Origin: Pseudorasbora parva
Lineage: Eukaryota > Chordata > Actinopteri > Cypriniformes > Gobionidae
DNA length: 64,000 bases
Assembly: GCF_024679245.1 (NCBI RefSeq)
Contig: NC_090173.1
Coordinates: forward strand, 27,182,160-27,246,159
Direction of reading: 5' to 3'
Below are positions 1 through 36,200 of this stretch, piece by piece. The position numbers and the translations under genes were made by a program. A model generated the notes under the pieces. It did no database searches. It was not told the DNA's origin and saw nothing but the letters and a program-made list of their open reading frames with translations. Every line of letters begins with the position of its first letter. The first letter of the stretch is position 1.

Positions 1-2711
1 TTTGGGTTCAGACTCCCAGGGCTCGCAAAGGCCAATGTCCCAGGGCTATGTGTTTTCGAGACGGGCTAGCAAAATGTAAGCATGTCGGCAGGCCGGTGAA
101 TCTTAAATAGTGAAATAACATTCATTTCTTGTCCAATCCTAGCCGTGGACATTTACTTCTAAGTCTCCAGTGCGGCACACTCATCAAAACCCAGCGTTTT
201 GGAGAGGGCCTCAAAACCAGTGTAGAAAATAGCCTATTACTGATTAATTAGGATTTTTTGAATGTAAAAAACACACAAATGTCATTAGTTGACTTCAGAC
301 AACAGTATAAAATGTTTCAAAAAGCCACTTCAGGACACCTTTAATGTTCATCTATAGATTTTTTTTTTTTTTTTTTTTTCAATTGGAATATTTTTTTGAT
401 TTTTAGCAAATATCAAATTAAAAGCTCTTAAAAAAGAGTTTGCTGTAGTTTTGTGAGAAGCCTACTTGTTTATTGTTTTTATTTTTTGTTTAACTCTTGT
501 GGAGGGTTTGGTCATTTCTGACCAGAGAATATTCAACTTGACTTTTATGACATTTACAATGTGAACACACAATTTTTTAGGCCATTATTCGAACAGGCTA
601 AGTGGTCGTAAAAAAAAAAAAAAAAACTAAAAAATACCGACCATAGGAAATGAATGGGAAATTGCCACAAAAAATAATGAAAATGTAGAGAATGTTTGTG
701 TGCACAATCTACAAATCGGCCACAAAACTGAATTCAAGTACACCGCGGTGAAGGGGTGACACTGTAAAACAAGACGTACACACACCTGAGCAAAGTTTTG
801 AGAATATGTGAAATTCAGTCATAGTTCAGAAAAAGCTCACAGCAGTGAAGGGCTGACACTCTAAAACATCAAGGCTGTGAAATACACACAGACACACACG
901 CACGCACACATCTATGAACTGGTGTCTGTAACAAAGAGCAACATTGAGAGTGAAATCAATTCAGTTATAATGCAGGAAAAGCTCAACGCAGTGATGTGGT
1001 GTCACAGGGTGATTCAATGAATTGCATTTTTTTAAAATAAATTCTGAATCAAAAATTGGGTAACAAAAAAAGAGAACGCAAGGATGCATTAACACAATGT
1101 TGAGGTTTGACTAATCATAATGCATAAACTAACACTTCAAATCACTATTCCTAAAAAAATAGATATCAAAAAATTGTCTTTAAGATTGTTTAAGGGGTCT
1201 GGTCAATTAATTTTCATTTATGCGCTCAAACAAATGCCTCACAAAAGCAATTCACACACTACCACAAAAGTTGGAGTCAGATTTATTTAATTGCTTTAAA
1301 AGAAGTCACTTATACTCAACAAGGCTTTTTTTTTTTGTTTGATAAAAGTAAAAACAATAATATTGTGAAATATTACAATTTAAAATAACTGTTTTAATGT
1401 ATTTTAAAATGTAATTTCTGTGATGGCAAGAACCATTTATTATTATTAACAAGTGTTGAAAACAGCTTATATATAAAAAGCTTCTTTGAATAAAGCCCTT
1501 GTCATTGTCTGACAACTGGTTTATCTTGTCATTTTAGGGTTGTAGGGTCTTAGAATAGGGTTGTGTTGACCCAGTTGACAGCTTGGCACTTTGGTTCTAC
1601 CGCACGTCCTGACAGGGTTCAGACAGGTGGCTGTGATGTCATCCGAATGGGACTTTAACCTGCCAATCTCAAATGCAGTCATGTATGAGTCGAGTTTTCA
1701 CTGCGTGGCACTGCTGACGGAGAGAATGGGAATAATAACTTCATATTGGTGTGCCAATGCATGCATGGTGACATTAGTTATAAGGACAGTGTCATACATA
1801 CATAGTTTGTACATCATACTGTAAAAATGTCTGTCTGGATGCTTTTTCTTTTCTCTTGGTTTAAGTGAGCTTAGAAGCACAATCAGGTACAGCAGCCCTA
1901 ATCAACTATCTTGTGCCAGTCAGACTGCAGTTAAGTGCCACTGCACAAAGTCCATGTCTAATCAAATCGGGGTGAACATCAAGCCTATTTTTAGCTGCCT
2001 TTCTTGATTCAAGAAAAGGTAAACTGAGAGAGACCAGCAGATGTACTAGATTTATAGGCTATGATAAGTGGCAAAGACAAATGTAATTCAGCAAAAGAGA
2101 AAATGCCTGCAAAAATGGCATTCTACAGAATTTACTTTTACATGTATTCATTTAGCAGACGCTTTTATCTAATGAAGAGGTGAATAATAAAAGTGCTTGA
2201 AATACTAAGTTTTGGACATTGCTTAGAATAGGGAGGGAATTTTTTGTTGTTGTTGTGTGTAATGGCATGGTGTAGATGGCTTTGTAGGGGTTATGTTTGT
2301 TTCAGCAGGATGCTCTGTAGATGTGGTCTTTAAATGTGTTAGTTAGGGTGTTAGTTTCACTTAATCACTTAACTTGCTGTTCAGTTTCCTGGTGAAAGCA
2401 GAATGGACAAAGCAATTCAGCTCCATGTATTGAATTTATATTGCATTTTAAAGACATACCAACCTAACATAAGCAAATCTAGGAGAAACTGTGTGGTGTT
2501 GTTGTTGTTGTTGTTGTTGTTTATTTAGCCATATTTATTTTAATTGCTATTTATTTAGCTTTTTTTTTTCAGCTTTATTGATTTATTCATTGCATTGATC
2601 AGACATGCATGCCTGCTGCAGGTTCGTAAAGCATTTTGAAAGATTGCTGTTAATTTATTAGTCTCAAGGGGCTGATGGTTAATGAGTTGCTGTATGTCTT
2701 TCTCTCTGCAG
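1..2711. other. 5' flank of acly, no gene recognised
   Basis: This AT-rich stretch has only short, compositionally poor open frames and no recognisable protein. It includes a poly-T run near 360-379, imperfect repeats at about 727-1010 and a short stretch near 2145-2170 resembling a motif common in teleost repeats (cagacgctttta). A splice acceptor (ctctctgcag) ends at 2711, just before the exon carrying the acly start codon. At least one non-coding first exon and the acly promoter must therefore lie upstream, here or outside the window. I could not locate either. Confidence 0.6.
727..1010. repeat. imperfect tandem repeat units
   Basis: Three related stretches start near 727, 812 and 952. They share a core of the form gaattcag...agctca..gcagtga.ggg.tgacac.....aaaac. 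Spacing is uneven (about 85 and 140 bases) and the third copy is poorly conserved. It looks like an old minisatellite or part of an unrecognised repeat. No function is visible. Confidence 0.4.
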
Positions 2712-2733
2712 TGCTTTTTAGTCATCTAGCACC

Positions 2734-25009
<22,276 letters not shown>

Positions 25010-26000
25010 TGACCGAATCCAGATCTCAATGAACTTGTATGCTATGAAGTCAAAATAAGTCTTTTTGTGTGTAAATGTGTATATACACTCCTCCAGTTGT
25101 GAGTGTGTGTGTGTGTGTTACGTTTTCTTTGTTTGGTCCCTGTTTTGATGTTTTGTAATCTTGTGAGGATTTAAAACTGAGTTACTCTCTGCTATAAACT
25201 GTAGTTGTAACCTGTCAATAGGCTAATTGCCTGGGGTTGATTGTGTTGCAAAGCATTTTAAAACTGTGAAAACCACCTAACACATTCCATTTCTCTGTAG
25301 TAAACATCTCCTGTATATCTACAACACATAAATCTGCTTATCATGTCAGTGTGCGTACAAAAGGGAACTAAAAAAAATGCCTGGTTGCTAGAATCTTCCC
25401 AGCATTTGTTTTTCCAAGTAGTCAAGACCGTAAACGAAACTTTTGAAGAATCACTTAAAGAATGACATTGGCAGACTCGAGTGTCACGGTAGTTAGATTG
25501 TGATTTTTTTTTATTTATGTTATTTTGATTAGTATGCTGCAAGTAGAGGCATCTGTAATTAACACAGTGCAATAATACACTGCGCATAACAGCGAGCAAT
25601 AGCTTCATGTGTGTTTATAAGTCTTAATTGTCTTAGAAGTCAGATCAACTAATTTGCAGGAACAAAAGAAAGTTGCTATTTTTAATAACTAATATACAGA
25701 TTGAAAAGGTATTTCGGATATCAATGTTATTTGTAAACGTGCAGAGTGCCATAAAGTTTACAATGTTTACAGTCCGTCTGCCAGTGCAGCTGTATGAAGA
25801 TCGGATGAAACAGTTCAGTGTCTGATATTTAGCTGGTTAAAAATCTAATCCATTATAGAAATTAAATAAATCTTTTTTTCATTATATCCAATCTCATCCG
25901 TGTTGAATATTAAACTTAAGTTTGTTTTAATGCATTGGTTATGTTTTTTTGTTTTGTTTTTTATTGTCGTAATTATAACAATAAATAAATGTATTAAAGA
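25010..26000 (+). other. acly 3' untranslated region with poly-A signals
   Basis: After the TAA at 25007-25009 the sequence is AT-rich and non-coding. AATAAA hexamers lie at 25865-25870 and 25984-25989, suggesting a 3'UTR of about 0.9-1.0 kb. Which one is used cannot be decided from sequence. A short TG run lies near 25101-25120. Confidence 0.6.
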
Positions 26001-27293
26001 CCAGTTACTCTATGAACATTGGTGGTGTTGACTTGTTGCAGAGCATTACTGTCAAATAAATGCACACTAGATGGCAGTGTGTCAATGCACAAATGCTGGA
26101 GCTCAGGCATCACAGGAATACAAAATGGTCCACTTACAACCAGATCTCCATCAATGCTGTTTGAAATACGGATCTTCCAGAAAAGACACATTAAAATGAA
26201 AATATTATGCATGTTAATACTATTGAGTTTGTTTATTTATCATGAAGTTTCGCACGTTTGTAAATGCTTCTTTATTTGATTGTTATATCGTTATTATTTG
26301 ATTTCCACGCTGCGTTTCATGTTCTGATTATGTATGTGAAGCTGATGTGAAGTGCCTTAAATTATTCCTCAGTGTTCCAAGCAACGTTGTGCACACTACA
26401 TGATTTTAAGCTCGATTTGCAAGTCAAACTTAAAGGCTATGACCGGGGACAATCTTTGTGTGAACTATTTAACGATGCCAGACAAATATCTAGTATGCTA
26501 TATATACAGACACATATATTTGAAAACCCTGCTATTTTGCAAGTTCTCCCACTTAGAAATCATGGAGGGATCTGAAATTGTCATCGTAGGTGCATGTCCA
26601 CTGTAGAGACATAATTGTTACGATCTTCCTTTCTAGTCTAGGGGCAGGGAATGAGGGTAACAAAAAAGTTGAGGGGAGAGGATGAGAGAACTGCCATCTC
26701 CAGGTCCCAGGGCAGACAAACATTGCTCAATGACACCAGTTTCAAAATAATAAGATTTATTAAATTAACACGGAGTATTAACAAACAGGACTTCAGGGGA
26801 AAGCTCTATTTGGAGCGTTTCAAGCCCAAAGTTTAAACGATGTACGAAGTAATTAATAAGTTCGAATTGAAGATAGATAGAGAGATGATAGATAGGCTAG
26901 ATAGATATCACTCATAGTTAAATCATATAAATATGTTTTAAAATAAACAATACTGGATATCAATACAAAAAAATAATTTACGTTAAAAAAATATTTATAA
27001 AAAAAACATGGTAACGTTTTTAAAGTAAAAAGTTGCTATTATTATTATTATTTATATTATGTCTTAAATATTATATTAGATAAACTGAACACAAAGCTTA
27101 ACACACAAAAAATGAAAACGAAGATTGAGCATTTGAACATTTATTTTTATGACAATATTTTTTTTTTTACTCAAGCATCTCAGAATAAACCTTTTTTCAT
27201 AGTACATAATATACAGTCATTACACAATTCTACAGTGTTATGCATAATTCATATTAATCAAACCCCAAAACACAAAGAAATTGTATAATTTTA
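26001..27293. other. intergenic, no gene recognised
   Basis: No supported coding frame is present. There is a short GATA-type run near 26872-26905 and AT-rich low-complexity sequence up to 27290. The stretch 26340-26830 has balanced composition and looks like an unfamiliar repeat, but I cannot assign it. Confidence 0.5.
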
Positions 27294-27297
27294 TAAA

Positions 27298-28180
27298 GGG
27301 GGGGTGAAACACTCAGTTTCAGTCAGTGTCATGTCAATCTTGAGTACCTATAGAGTAGTATTGCATCCTTCATATCTCCGAAAAGTCTTTAGTTTTATTA
27401 TATTTAAAAAAAGAAATATAGGCTGTACCGAGTCTTTCCGGAAAAAAACGAGCGCCTGGAGGCGTGTCGTGTGGGCGGAGCTAAAGAATGACGAGCGAGC
27501 ACAAAGTGGTGACGTCCTCAAGCGTGGAGAAACCCATGGCTATCGATCAGATTCAGCTAATACAGATATGATCCAGAATCATTCGGAGGCTGAAATAAAT
27601 TGAACAGGAAAAACAGCAACAGCAGGACGTCTGTCTCTGTGGTATGTACTGTATTTAGTGGCCTGTCAACATTTGTGTGTGTTTACTCGCAGTTTATGAG
27701 GACATGATTCGGTTTATGGACTATTGGATGCGACTAAACCTTAGCAGTAGCAAGCAAAACGGTTTTGCATGTCAGACTAGTGTAACGTTATACATAGAAC
27801 AACAATGGAGTCCGTTAACGCATTTGAATGACGAAGCACGCGATCGTGTCGTTTACTGATGTTTACTCACACGACAGCCAACAGCATAGACATTTGAAGC
27901 AGTTTTACTCACCGACCGTGAACCTTTATCGTTGGGACCGCTCCGTCAAAAACACACTTCTTTGGTATGATTTGGTGAAGTCCTGCGACAGCAGTGACCG
28001 TGGAAATCCATTTTGCGACGCGACTGAAGCGATGTTGTGAAGCTTCCCGTCATTCCTGCGTTCAAATCGGTTCAAATGCAGCGCTGCCTTCCTAGAATAC
28101 TGTGCTGAAGCGTTGAAGTTGCTTGATGTCACCCATAGGAATATAGTGGAGCGTGGCGCGGACTATAACAACATAAGCGT
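27298..28180 (+). mobile_element. second copy of the P2X7-tail transposon family, decayed
   Basis: The left terminus GGGGGGGTGAAACACTCAGTTT matches the element at 30393 closely, and similarity continues for several hundred bases ('gggaccgctccgtc' here, 'gggactgctccatc' there). At 27537-27640 the counterpart of the P2X7-like first exon is present but broken by stops. The right terminus is missing; unrelated repeat sequence begins near 28182. Confidence 0.7.
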
Positions 28181-28181
28181 T

Positions 28182-29890
28182 CACCATAGACAGTAAAAGA
28201 AATGGACAGAGCTAGCTATCCCATTGCCTTCTACGGCGTTAAGTGATGTCAGTATACACAAATCCGGCGAAACACGGAAGTAAAGCATCGCCGCCATTAC
28301 TGCGTGCCTCGCTGCTAAGGACTTAGAGCAGTGCGTACACGAAAACACTTCTCAAATGAGGTTAATAGCTTAACAATGACTGATTCTCCCCTCATGTCAT
28401 GTTATAATAGCCTACCTTTTTTTCCCTTATAAATTATTTTTATTTTTGTTACGAATGCATACTATTATTATTTTCCCCCCTGTTTGTATTCAGGATATTA
28501 AGAGCTGCTCCCTCAGGCTATATCTTTTCTGTATCCTATTTCGAATTCGAAGAAGTTGATTTTATGCAGCGATATTTGTTTGTAAATCTTGATACTTTCA
28601 ATAATAATACAATTAATTGATTAATATATAAATAAATAGCAGCGCGCGGCAGTAACGTTAATGCACAGCGCGCTGTGATGAACGTAAAGAAAACCACTTA
28701 AAGACAGAGAATAATTAAAGCATACGTGTCCATTACAAACGGACCTAGTCACAATTAACGTTAGACATATATGAAATGATCAGTTACAAAAAATATGGCC
28801 TTATTAAATCAGCACGTAAACTTGCGTGACCTACCGATGTGCTCATGCATATGTTCACAAGCTGCAATAAATAGCCACGACCAGTTGTAGCAATAGAATA
28901 CATCTTCCTACAGGTATAAGATTATTTTATTAATCATCTGGCATGCGATGAGCGTCAGAACCTAAACTACAGGGCATGAGTTCGGGATGGATTGGCCAGA
29001 TACTGCATCCTACATCACAGATCAGCCGCTGCGTATGAATCACAGTGTCGTGAGGTTTTCAGGCAGTGGACTCGTACCATAATATGTCAGTAACAATAGA
29101 GAAAACTACGAAGTTACATTTGTGTAATTGTGACTTAAAGTCCCTTTGTAACAGGCACGTATGTTTTATTTATTTTCTGTTATCATTTACAGCGCGTCGT
29201 GCATTACTGCCGCGCGCTGCTCGTGCAGCATAAGTCCTCATAACTGTTCGTTATTTCATGTTCTCAAAACGTGTTTGTGTAAAACAATTCCATGATCACG
29301 GAAAGCAGGGCCCTAATATTAGCAACACAGCTCACAATGACATTGTTCAGTTTTATTGCTGTCTTAATTACATTACATTTGGCAGACGCATTTATACATT
29401 AATACATCCTGTTGTCAATAAATTACCTTTCTGTAAGTTTTGGCCAATGCCTGACATCATCTACCCAATGTTCCCTTTCACCAGACATTTTATTTAATGT
29501 GCAGGATCCGCTTTCATTGAAATGTCATTAGAGGACACCGGCAAGTGTCACACCGTCACGCACTTCGCAGGCACGCAGTAATGGCGGCAGGCAAGATGGC
29601 GGCGCCCATAAAGTTCGCGGCGGATTTGTGTATAGGAGCACTCACTTCCTGATGGCTGAGCGAACTGCGCAGGCTCAGACTGAGCTTGACGACGTAGATG
29701 TGACGTGAGCCTCCTGTCGGACAGCTGTATGTCTTCTAGTAGTTGTGGAAAGTGAAATCTGAATCCCGTTGTTTAAATATTTTCTCCCGTTGCTTTTGGC
29801 TCATTATGGGCTTCTTCCCATTCTTCTCCCTTGACTTTATCAGACTTTATGTATCCACGTCCCCCCGACTGTCTCATAGACAGTAAAAGA
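28182..29890. mobile_element. composite repeat with 20-bp inverted arms
   Basis: The motif 'catagacagtaaaaga' occurs at both edges (about 28185 and 29876) in the same orientation. Inside, a perfect 20-bp inverted repeat (GCCGCCATTACTGCGTGCCT at 28290-28309 and its complement at 29569-29588) encloses about 1.26 kb. A fragment near 29380-29398 carries 'acatttggcagacgcattta', a common teleost repeat motif. No protein is encoded. Confidence 0.5.
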
Positions 29891-30389
29891 TTGCCTGCGA
29901 GCGTCTCCTCAGGTCTATACGGTAATTTCTCAACTGTGCGACAGGGTCGCGTTGGTTATGACGCAATAGTTAGCCTATTTTTACAAAAACAGCTTCTGCG
30001 GGGCGATAGTGTAAGATACAAGGTAATGGAGCCTTTTATGCATTGTCGTGTTTCTTTAGAAATAAACAGTAGACAAATGGAGTCTTTAAACGCCTCAGAT
30101 GTAAAGTTATTCACTGTCAAAGTGACTCAAAAATGAATGGGAGTCAATGGGATGCTAACAGCAGGTGATGGCTTGGTTAGCAATGGCAGCCCCTAGGGGT
30201 GGAACGCTTTCCGAGCGCTAGATTACCCCCTTGGGCGTGGCGCTGTTGTCCTCAGACCGTTGTGAGTGACGTATATGGGTTCTGCGGTTCTGCAGTTGGT
30301 TATTATTGGCAGCTACAGGCACTCATTTAAACGGAGCTATGGTGAGCAATGTAAGTCTTTTAACTTCTCAAATTAATTTCTATGAAAGT
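29891..30389. repeat. repeat-derived sequence between two transposons
   Basis: The stretch 30170-30250 ('cccctaggggtggaacgctt') resembles a recurrent cyprinid repeat known to me only from memory. There is no coding frame of substance. Confidence 0.35.
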
Positions 30390-30675
30390 TAAAGGGGGGG
30401 TGAAACACTCAGTTTCAGTCAGTGTCATGTCAATCTTGAGTACCTATAGAGTAGCATTGCATCCTGCATATCTCCGAAAAGTCTTTATTTTTTTAATAAT
30501 TATATAAGAAAGATGCGCTGTTCCGAGTCTTTCCGAAAAAAGCCGAGCGGGTGGGGGCGTATCGTGTGAGCGGAGCTAAATAATGACGTGTGCACGCCGC
30601 TGTTATTGTGTTGAGTGCGTCGTAAAGCTGTGTCATCCCTAACAGCGGGAAAAAAACTTTATTCAAAATAAAAAT

Positions 30676-30950
30676 ATGGCTTTTAATCAGATACAGCCAT
30701 ACATCTATGATCCGGAATCAGACCCAGAGGCTGCAGTTGAACAGGAGCAGAAGCAAAAACGACTAGAGCAGGACGTCTCTATGTGGTACAAGTTATACAC
30801 TAACTATAGAATATGCTTAGCGGCTTGTGTTATTTACATATTTATACTTGAATTATATCGTCGTATTTTTGTCTTTGAAGGTGTACATGTGAGAAGTGCA
30901 GTTGTGCACGTGTGTGTGTGTGTGTTTACGCGTGGTTTGTGTAGACAGTA
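30676..30950 (+). pseudogene. P2X7 C-terminal-domain-like gene fragment
   Basis: The first exon (30676-30785) encodes 36 residues, MAFNQIQPYIYDPESDPEAA followed by an acidic/basic helix, and ends in TG before a GT donor. An acceptor (tttgaag) at 30880 would join G from 30881, giving W37-C-T-C-E-K-C. This W-C-x-C-x-x-C arrangement resembles the start of the cysteine-rich cytoplasmic tail domain of P2X7 receptors, which in fish genomes is also found in many small stand-alone predicted genes. After about 12 more codons the frame runs into a TG repeat, so the zinc-binding domain is destroyed. The splice join is my inference; the family link is from memory. Confidence 0.5.
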
Positions 30951-31611
30951 AGCGGACTGGTTTTGCACGGCAGGCTAAGTTAGTGTTTACATAGAAAGAC
31001 ACGGAATAGTAGCGCATTTGAATGAAGAAGCGTGCTTATTTAGTTCAACATATTTCCCCCCTCTTTGTGTATTGTTGTTTGGAGTGCTTTTACAATACAC
31101 AAACATAAAGTTACACATATAGTGGCCAGCTAAACAAATGTACACGCACTACACATCGCATGCTCCATTGATCAATTTCTATATAGTAATATATATAGTA
31201 ACTATACGTGATCATGTTTGGGCTACTTGATGAGCATAGGCAAAAACACAGACATTTGAAGCAGTCTAACTCACCGCCCGCGGTTCTAACGTTGGGACCT
31301 TTATCGTTGGGACTGCTCCATCATTCAGCATTAGGCGATTGGAAAATCCGGCGTCAAGCTGGGCCTTGTTTATGAAACAGTCGGCACCGAAATGCAGCGA
31401 ACAGATATAAACATTCGCGCAACTCAGTTGCTGATCCGGAAAAGCAAATTACATCCACTGTTGCCTTACCGTGGGGTTTTTGGGGAATCTGTGCAGGACT
31501 GTCTTGGTCTGGCAACCAAAAACGCACTTTTTGATGTCATTGTTAATTGTGCACATCACCTGTGCAGCGCAGCCTACGAGCCAGCGCTTTAATGGGGGTA
31601 GCCTGTTACTT

Positions 31612-31757
<146 letters not shown>

Positions 31758-32164
31758 CTGAAACGCGCCAGACTGAACTCGCGTTGTGAATGTATGCCGC
31801 GAGTGTAGTCGCGATTACCTCAGCTCTCATCACAAGAGCTCATCAGCTCATTTATCTCACTCCTGCTCAGTGCTGTGATACTCGTGCGTGGACTTACTCA
31901 TTATATTGAACAGACACGTTCAGTTTTTAATTATAGTGTCTTCTCCATGGTCTTCTCCCATCTCAGTCACAGTAATCCAGTAGGTGGCTTTGGGAATGAC
32001 CTCACAGGGCAGCGAAGCATTCTGGGAATTGTAGTCTTTCATCCTCATGAGACAAAAATACATTTTCTGTCTTTTCTCAGTCTAGAAGGCAGCAAATTCA
32101 AAAATTATTTCACATTTCTACTACATTGATGACCCAGTTTAAATACAGTTTCATACCCCTTTAA

Positions 32165-32683
32165 GGAAACAAAAGTAGAATGGCTGATGTTCACAGATAG
32201 CTCATTGATTTACACTGCTCAGATTGAGTTAAGGTTTAGGAGTGCAAACATTAGCTGTAACACATAACAGCTCACCTTACTGTACTGGTTATACACAAAT
32301 TAGCTGAGACACTTCACAGCTCTTTACCTGATACTACAGGCAAAACACTACACACCATATAAGTAAACAACAGCGCTGGGACCAGAAGATGGTAGTCTTT
32401 CCAGCAGAGGAAAACCTCAGTTTCTCTCGCTGATTAGAAATCTCTGGGTTCCTTTGTTCTCCACTTAACGATCTTGAACAGGACTCAGGTGGCACTCATG
32501 AGCCAACACAGAGGAGCAAGAGCAACAGAAGAGCAACAGAACACAGAATCCACACAAATTAAGAAAATAAAATCCTACATCCCTATGGGTGTAACATAAT
32601 CTTTAAATTATGATAATATATTAATTTAACATAATCTTTAAAAAAATATCCAGAAATCAAAATGCATGGTTTTTTTTTTTTTA
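32165..32683. other. intergenic, no gene recognised
   Basis: This stretch has mixed composition with no credible coding frame. The part 32210-32590 is not AT-rich and may be an unrecognised repeat. Confidence 0.4.
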
Positions 32684-33290
32684 CTATTTATTTATATGAT
32701 ACAGCTGCAAATAAGATTTTGAACGCCTAAAAAAAAGCAATGTTAATATTTGGTACAGTAGCCTTTGTTTGCAATTACAGCGATCAAACATTTCCTGCAG
32801 TTTTTCACCAGGTTTGCACACACTGCAGGAGGGATTTTGGCCCACTCCTCCACAGATCTTCTCTAGATCAGTCAGGTTTCTGGCCTGTCGCTGAGAAACA
32901 CGGAGTTTGAGCTCCCTCCAAAGATTCTCTATTGGGTTTAGGTCTGGACACTGGCTAGGCCACGCCAGAACCTTGATATGCTTCTTACAGAGCCACTTCT
33001 TGGTTATCCTGGCTGTGTGCTTTGGGTCATTGTCATGTTGGAAGACCCAGGCTTGACCCATCTTCAATGCTCTAACTGAGGGAAGGAGGTTGTTCCCCAA
33101 AATCTTGCAATACATGGCCCCGGTCATCCTCTCCTTAATACAGTGCAGTCGCCCTGTCCCAGGTGCAGAAAAACACTATCAAAGAATGATTCTACCACCC
33201 CCATGCTTCACATTATGGTGTTCTTGGGATGGTACTCATCATTCTTCTTCCTCCAAACACGTTTAGTGGAATTATGACCAAAAGGTTGAC
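32684..33290 (-). mobile_element. Tc1-like transposase relic (3' part)
   Basis: The minus strand encodes the C-terminal half of a Tc1/mariner DDE transposase: [20 protein letters not shown], then [17 protein letters not shown], holding the second catalytic Asp and the Glu context. Around 32860, at the LEKIC segment, the frame shifts and the rest of the C-terminus is read out of frame. The 5' part (33130-33290) is also broken by stops and shifts. The N-terminal paired-like DNA-binding region and clear terminal repeats are absent. It is a dead fragment. Confidence 0.9.
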
Positions 33291-36200
33291 AATCATGACA
33301 CACTAAAACTAAAACAAAACTTAAAGAACAAGCATTTGAACTTACATCAGTGTGATAAAACAGCCTAAATGTCAGACTCCATCTTTAAAAAATAATGTAT
33401 TTGGAGAGTATTGATTGTTTAGATTGTTGGCACATGTAGAGGGTGGGTTTTATGTGCTATAAATGGACCAGTGACCGAGACGTTTTGGTGTGGCACTAAT
33501 GGTACAATAAATAGGGCTCAAAAACCTGCCTGGAACGCAGCATTAATACTGTCAAACTTGTGTCGTCTTTCCTGTTAGACTCAATTAAGACATAGTGAAC
33601 TGGCTGCTCTTGTATGTAAAACTGTGTAAGGTGTCTCTGCAGGAGACAGGCCGCGCTGAGCCACTGGAAGGAAGGAAGGGTTTCATAATCTGATGCTATG
33701 GTCAGTGGTGCAACATGCATTGTGACGATTAGTCTTCTGTTAGTGTTAAATTAATTTTGATTAAACATGGAATAGCATAAGTAGACCAATCCATTCAATG
33801 TTGCAATATATTGTGACTAGTACTGGTCTGCCTGCAAGCACAATTCGACACTCTATACCAGTAAAGGTCTGTGTGCTGTATCGTGCAAGCAAGGACAGGA
33901 GGGGGAGTGTGTTCAAAACCGTGTGAGATGTGTAAGCTGTGCATCTGTCCTTGCATGTCACCCGATACACTGCTGACCTGCAACTATCTAAGGCCGGAGA
34001 CACACTGCTACTGGTGTGAGCGTGGCGTTTCTGTTGCGTGTCATCCGCGGGGCGGCTGCCTGGCGTTTTCTCTGTCTTTGCACACCAGAAGCGTGTCTGA
34101 CGCTGCGCTGCTGCTGGTATTGATGTATAGGAAGCCCTAGGCTGCTAGCGCGATGAGCACCCAAATCTACTCCAAGACAACCCCAAAATAAGATCAGATG
34201 CTAAACAAAAAGATCAGATGCTGGCCAAGATATGAACCTGGGGTTGTGTAAATAGTTGAGAGGATGCTGATGTGCTTTCCCTGCAAACATATTACTTTAT
34301 CAGGTGTACGCAGTGTAGCCTGGGATATTCTAGTTAAAGGAACACTCCACTTTTTTTTGAAAATAGGCTAATTTTCCATGTCCAGTTAAACAGTTGAGTT
34401 TTACCGTTTTTGAATGCATTCAGCCGATCTCTGTATCTGGCGGTAGCACTTAGCGCATATCATTGAATCATATTAGACCATCAGCATCAGCTGCTCAAAA
34501 AAATTACCAAGTGCTTGTCCAGAAAAAAGTTCTTATATCATATAATTTTATATAAAGTTTTTTTTATAATTTATTCTGAAGCAACATAACCAGTGTTCAG
34601 CCTTTGACATATTTAAATCTGAATATTTGTGATATCTTTAGCTTTTATAAAATCTTAATGAGTGAGTCATTGAGGCGATTCATTCAAACCAACAGCTGAT
34701 TCATTTTAGAATGAGGCAGTTGTGTTTGCGAATAGGTAATTAAATCTTTGTTTCAATAGATTCATTCAAAACTCTGAATCATTTAGTAACACACCTTTGC
34801 TGTGAGATGCCTTATGGTTCTGCTGTGATATATTTTCACTGCTGGAAAAAATTATTGTATTGCATCTAAAATGTAAGTGACTTACTGTTATTTCACTGTT
34901 TATGGAACTTTCATATGAAATAAGTGTGATGTTTAGCATTGGTTGTGTGATGTTGTTTGTATCATATGTTTAAAATATAAAATGTCACTTTTTCAATATG
35001 TACTGCAGTTTCTGTGTGAGCTGATTTGCTATGATTTCTCCTCGAAAGGCTGCAGTGTCAACAGCACAACCTTATTACCATCAGTTCATTACATTATATA
35101 TAATCCCCTATCAATCGCCACTTTCACTAAAAGAATGCAGAATCATTCTTGCATTTTGGTGATTCGCAATTATTATTATTTTTGTAATTGGCATTTTAAT
35201 CAGCTTGTCCGGTCGGGCAAGTAAAATTCTCTTTCACTTCCCCCTTCAAAAAATCATGCATTATTGACCTTCATGACCATAGGCACATTTGTGCACTATC
35301 ATAAAATTTAAACCATTCTTTTTCTACAAAATATGGTTAATTTGGATGTATGAGCAAAAAACTAATTTCCAAATCATTATACAATACAAGAGTGATTGAA
35401 AAACCACCCCTTCAGCAAAAAGTTTTGTCTTAGTTGGGAATCCATAAAATAGTTTATATCTGAAATCAATGTTTAAGTATTTTTCTTGGCCACCTTTAAA
35501 GAGTACATATTAACAAACACAATTTCTGACAATCTCATGTTAGTCTTGAGTAAAGTGTAGTAGTAGTGCATCCTTCATATTTCCGAAAAGTCTTTAGTTA
35601 TATATTTGTAAAGTTTTAAAATTTCATAAAGATTCTTTCCAAAAACAGCTGAGCTTGTGCAGGTGTGCAAGCGGTAAATAGTCACAAGCACACACACACA
35701 GTATATTAATATACTGTATTATATACAGTATTGGGTTATTTTTTTGCATTTAATGTGCATTAAAATGTATTGTTTGAGTAAAATTTCTTCATAACTGGAA
35801 TAAAATTCAGGTTGAATTGAGGATATAGACTGATTTATCTTCTAACTTGGGAGTTGCAGGGAACAACAAACGCTATAGCTAGAAATGCATCAGTTATTAG
35901 TTGCAACATAATAGTTGACAGTCAAATACATAGATGGAACAAATCTGTTGAATATTTTCACTCTAAAGGCTGTGCTATCAGCTCATCTCTGATTGTTGGA
36001 CACTGAAGAAACAGGAGGAAGTTGGCTGTTTAGAAATAATGGTCTCGCTTGCAGCTGGGGTTTATGTAAGTGATCCTGAAATCATGGGAGTTTCTTGGAA
36101 CATCTTCAAGACTTCACACTGAAAGAGCATTTTGAACACGATACTGAGGTTTAGACATGTAATACGGTTAAATAGTTGCACCCATCAGGCAAGTAGAAAT

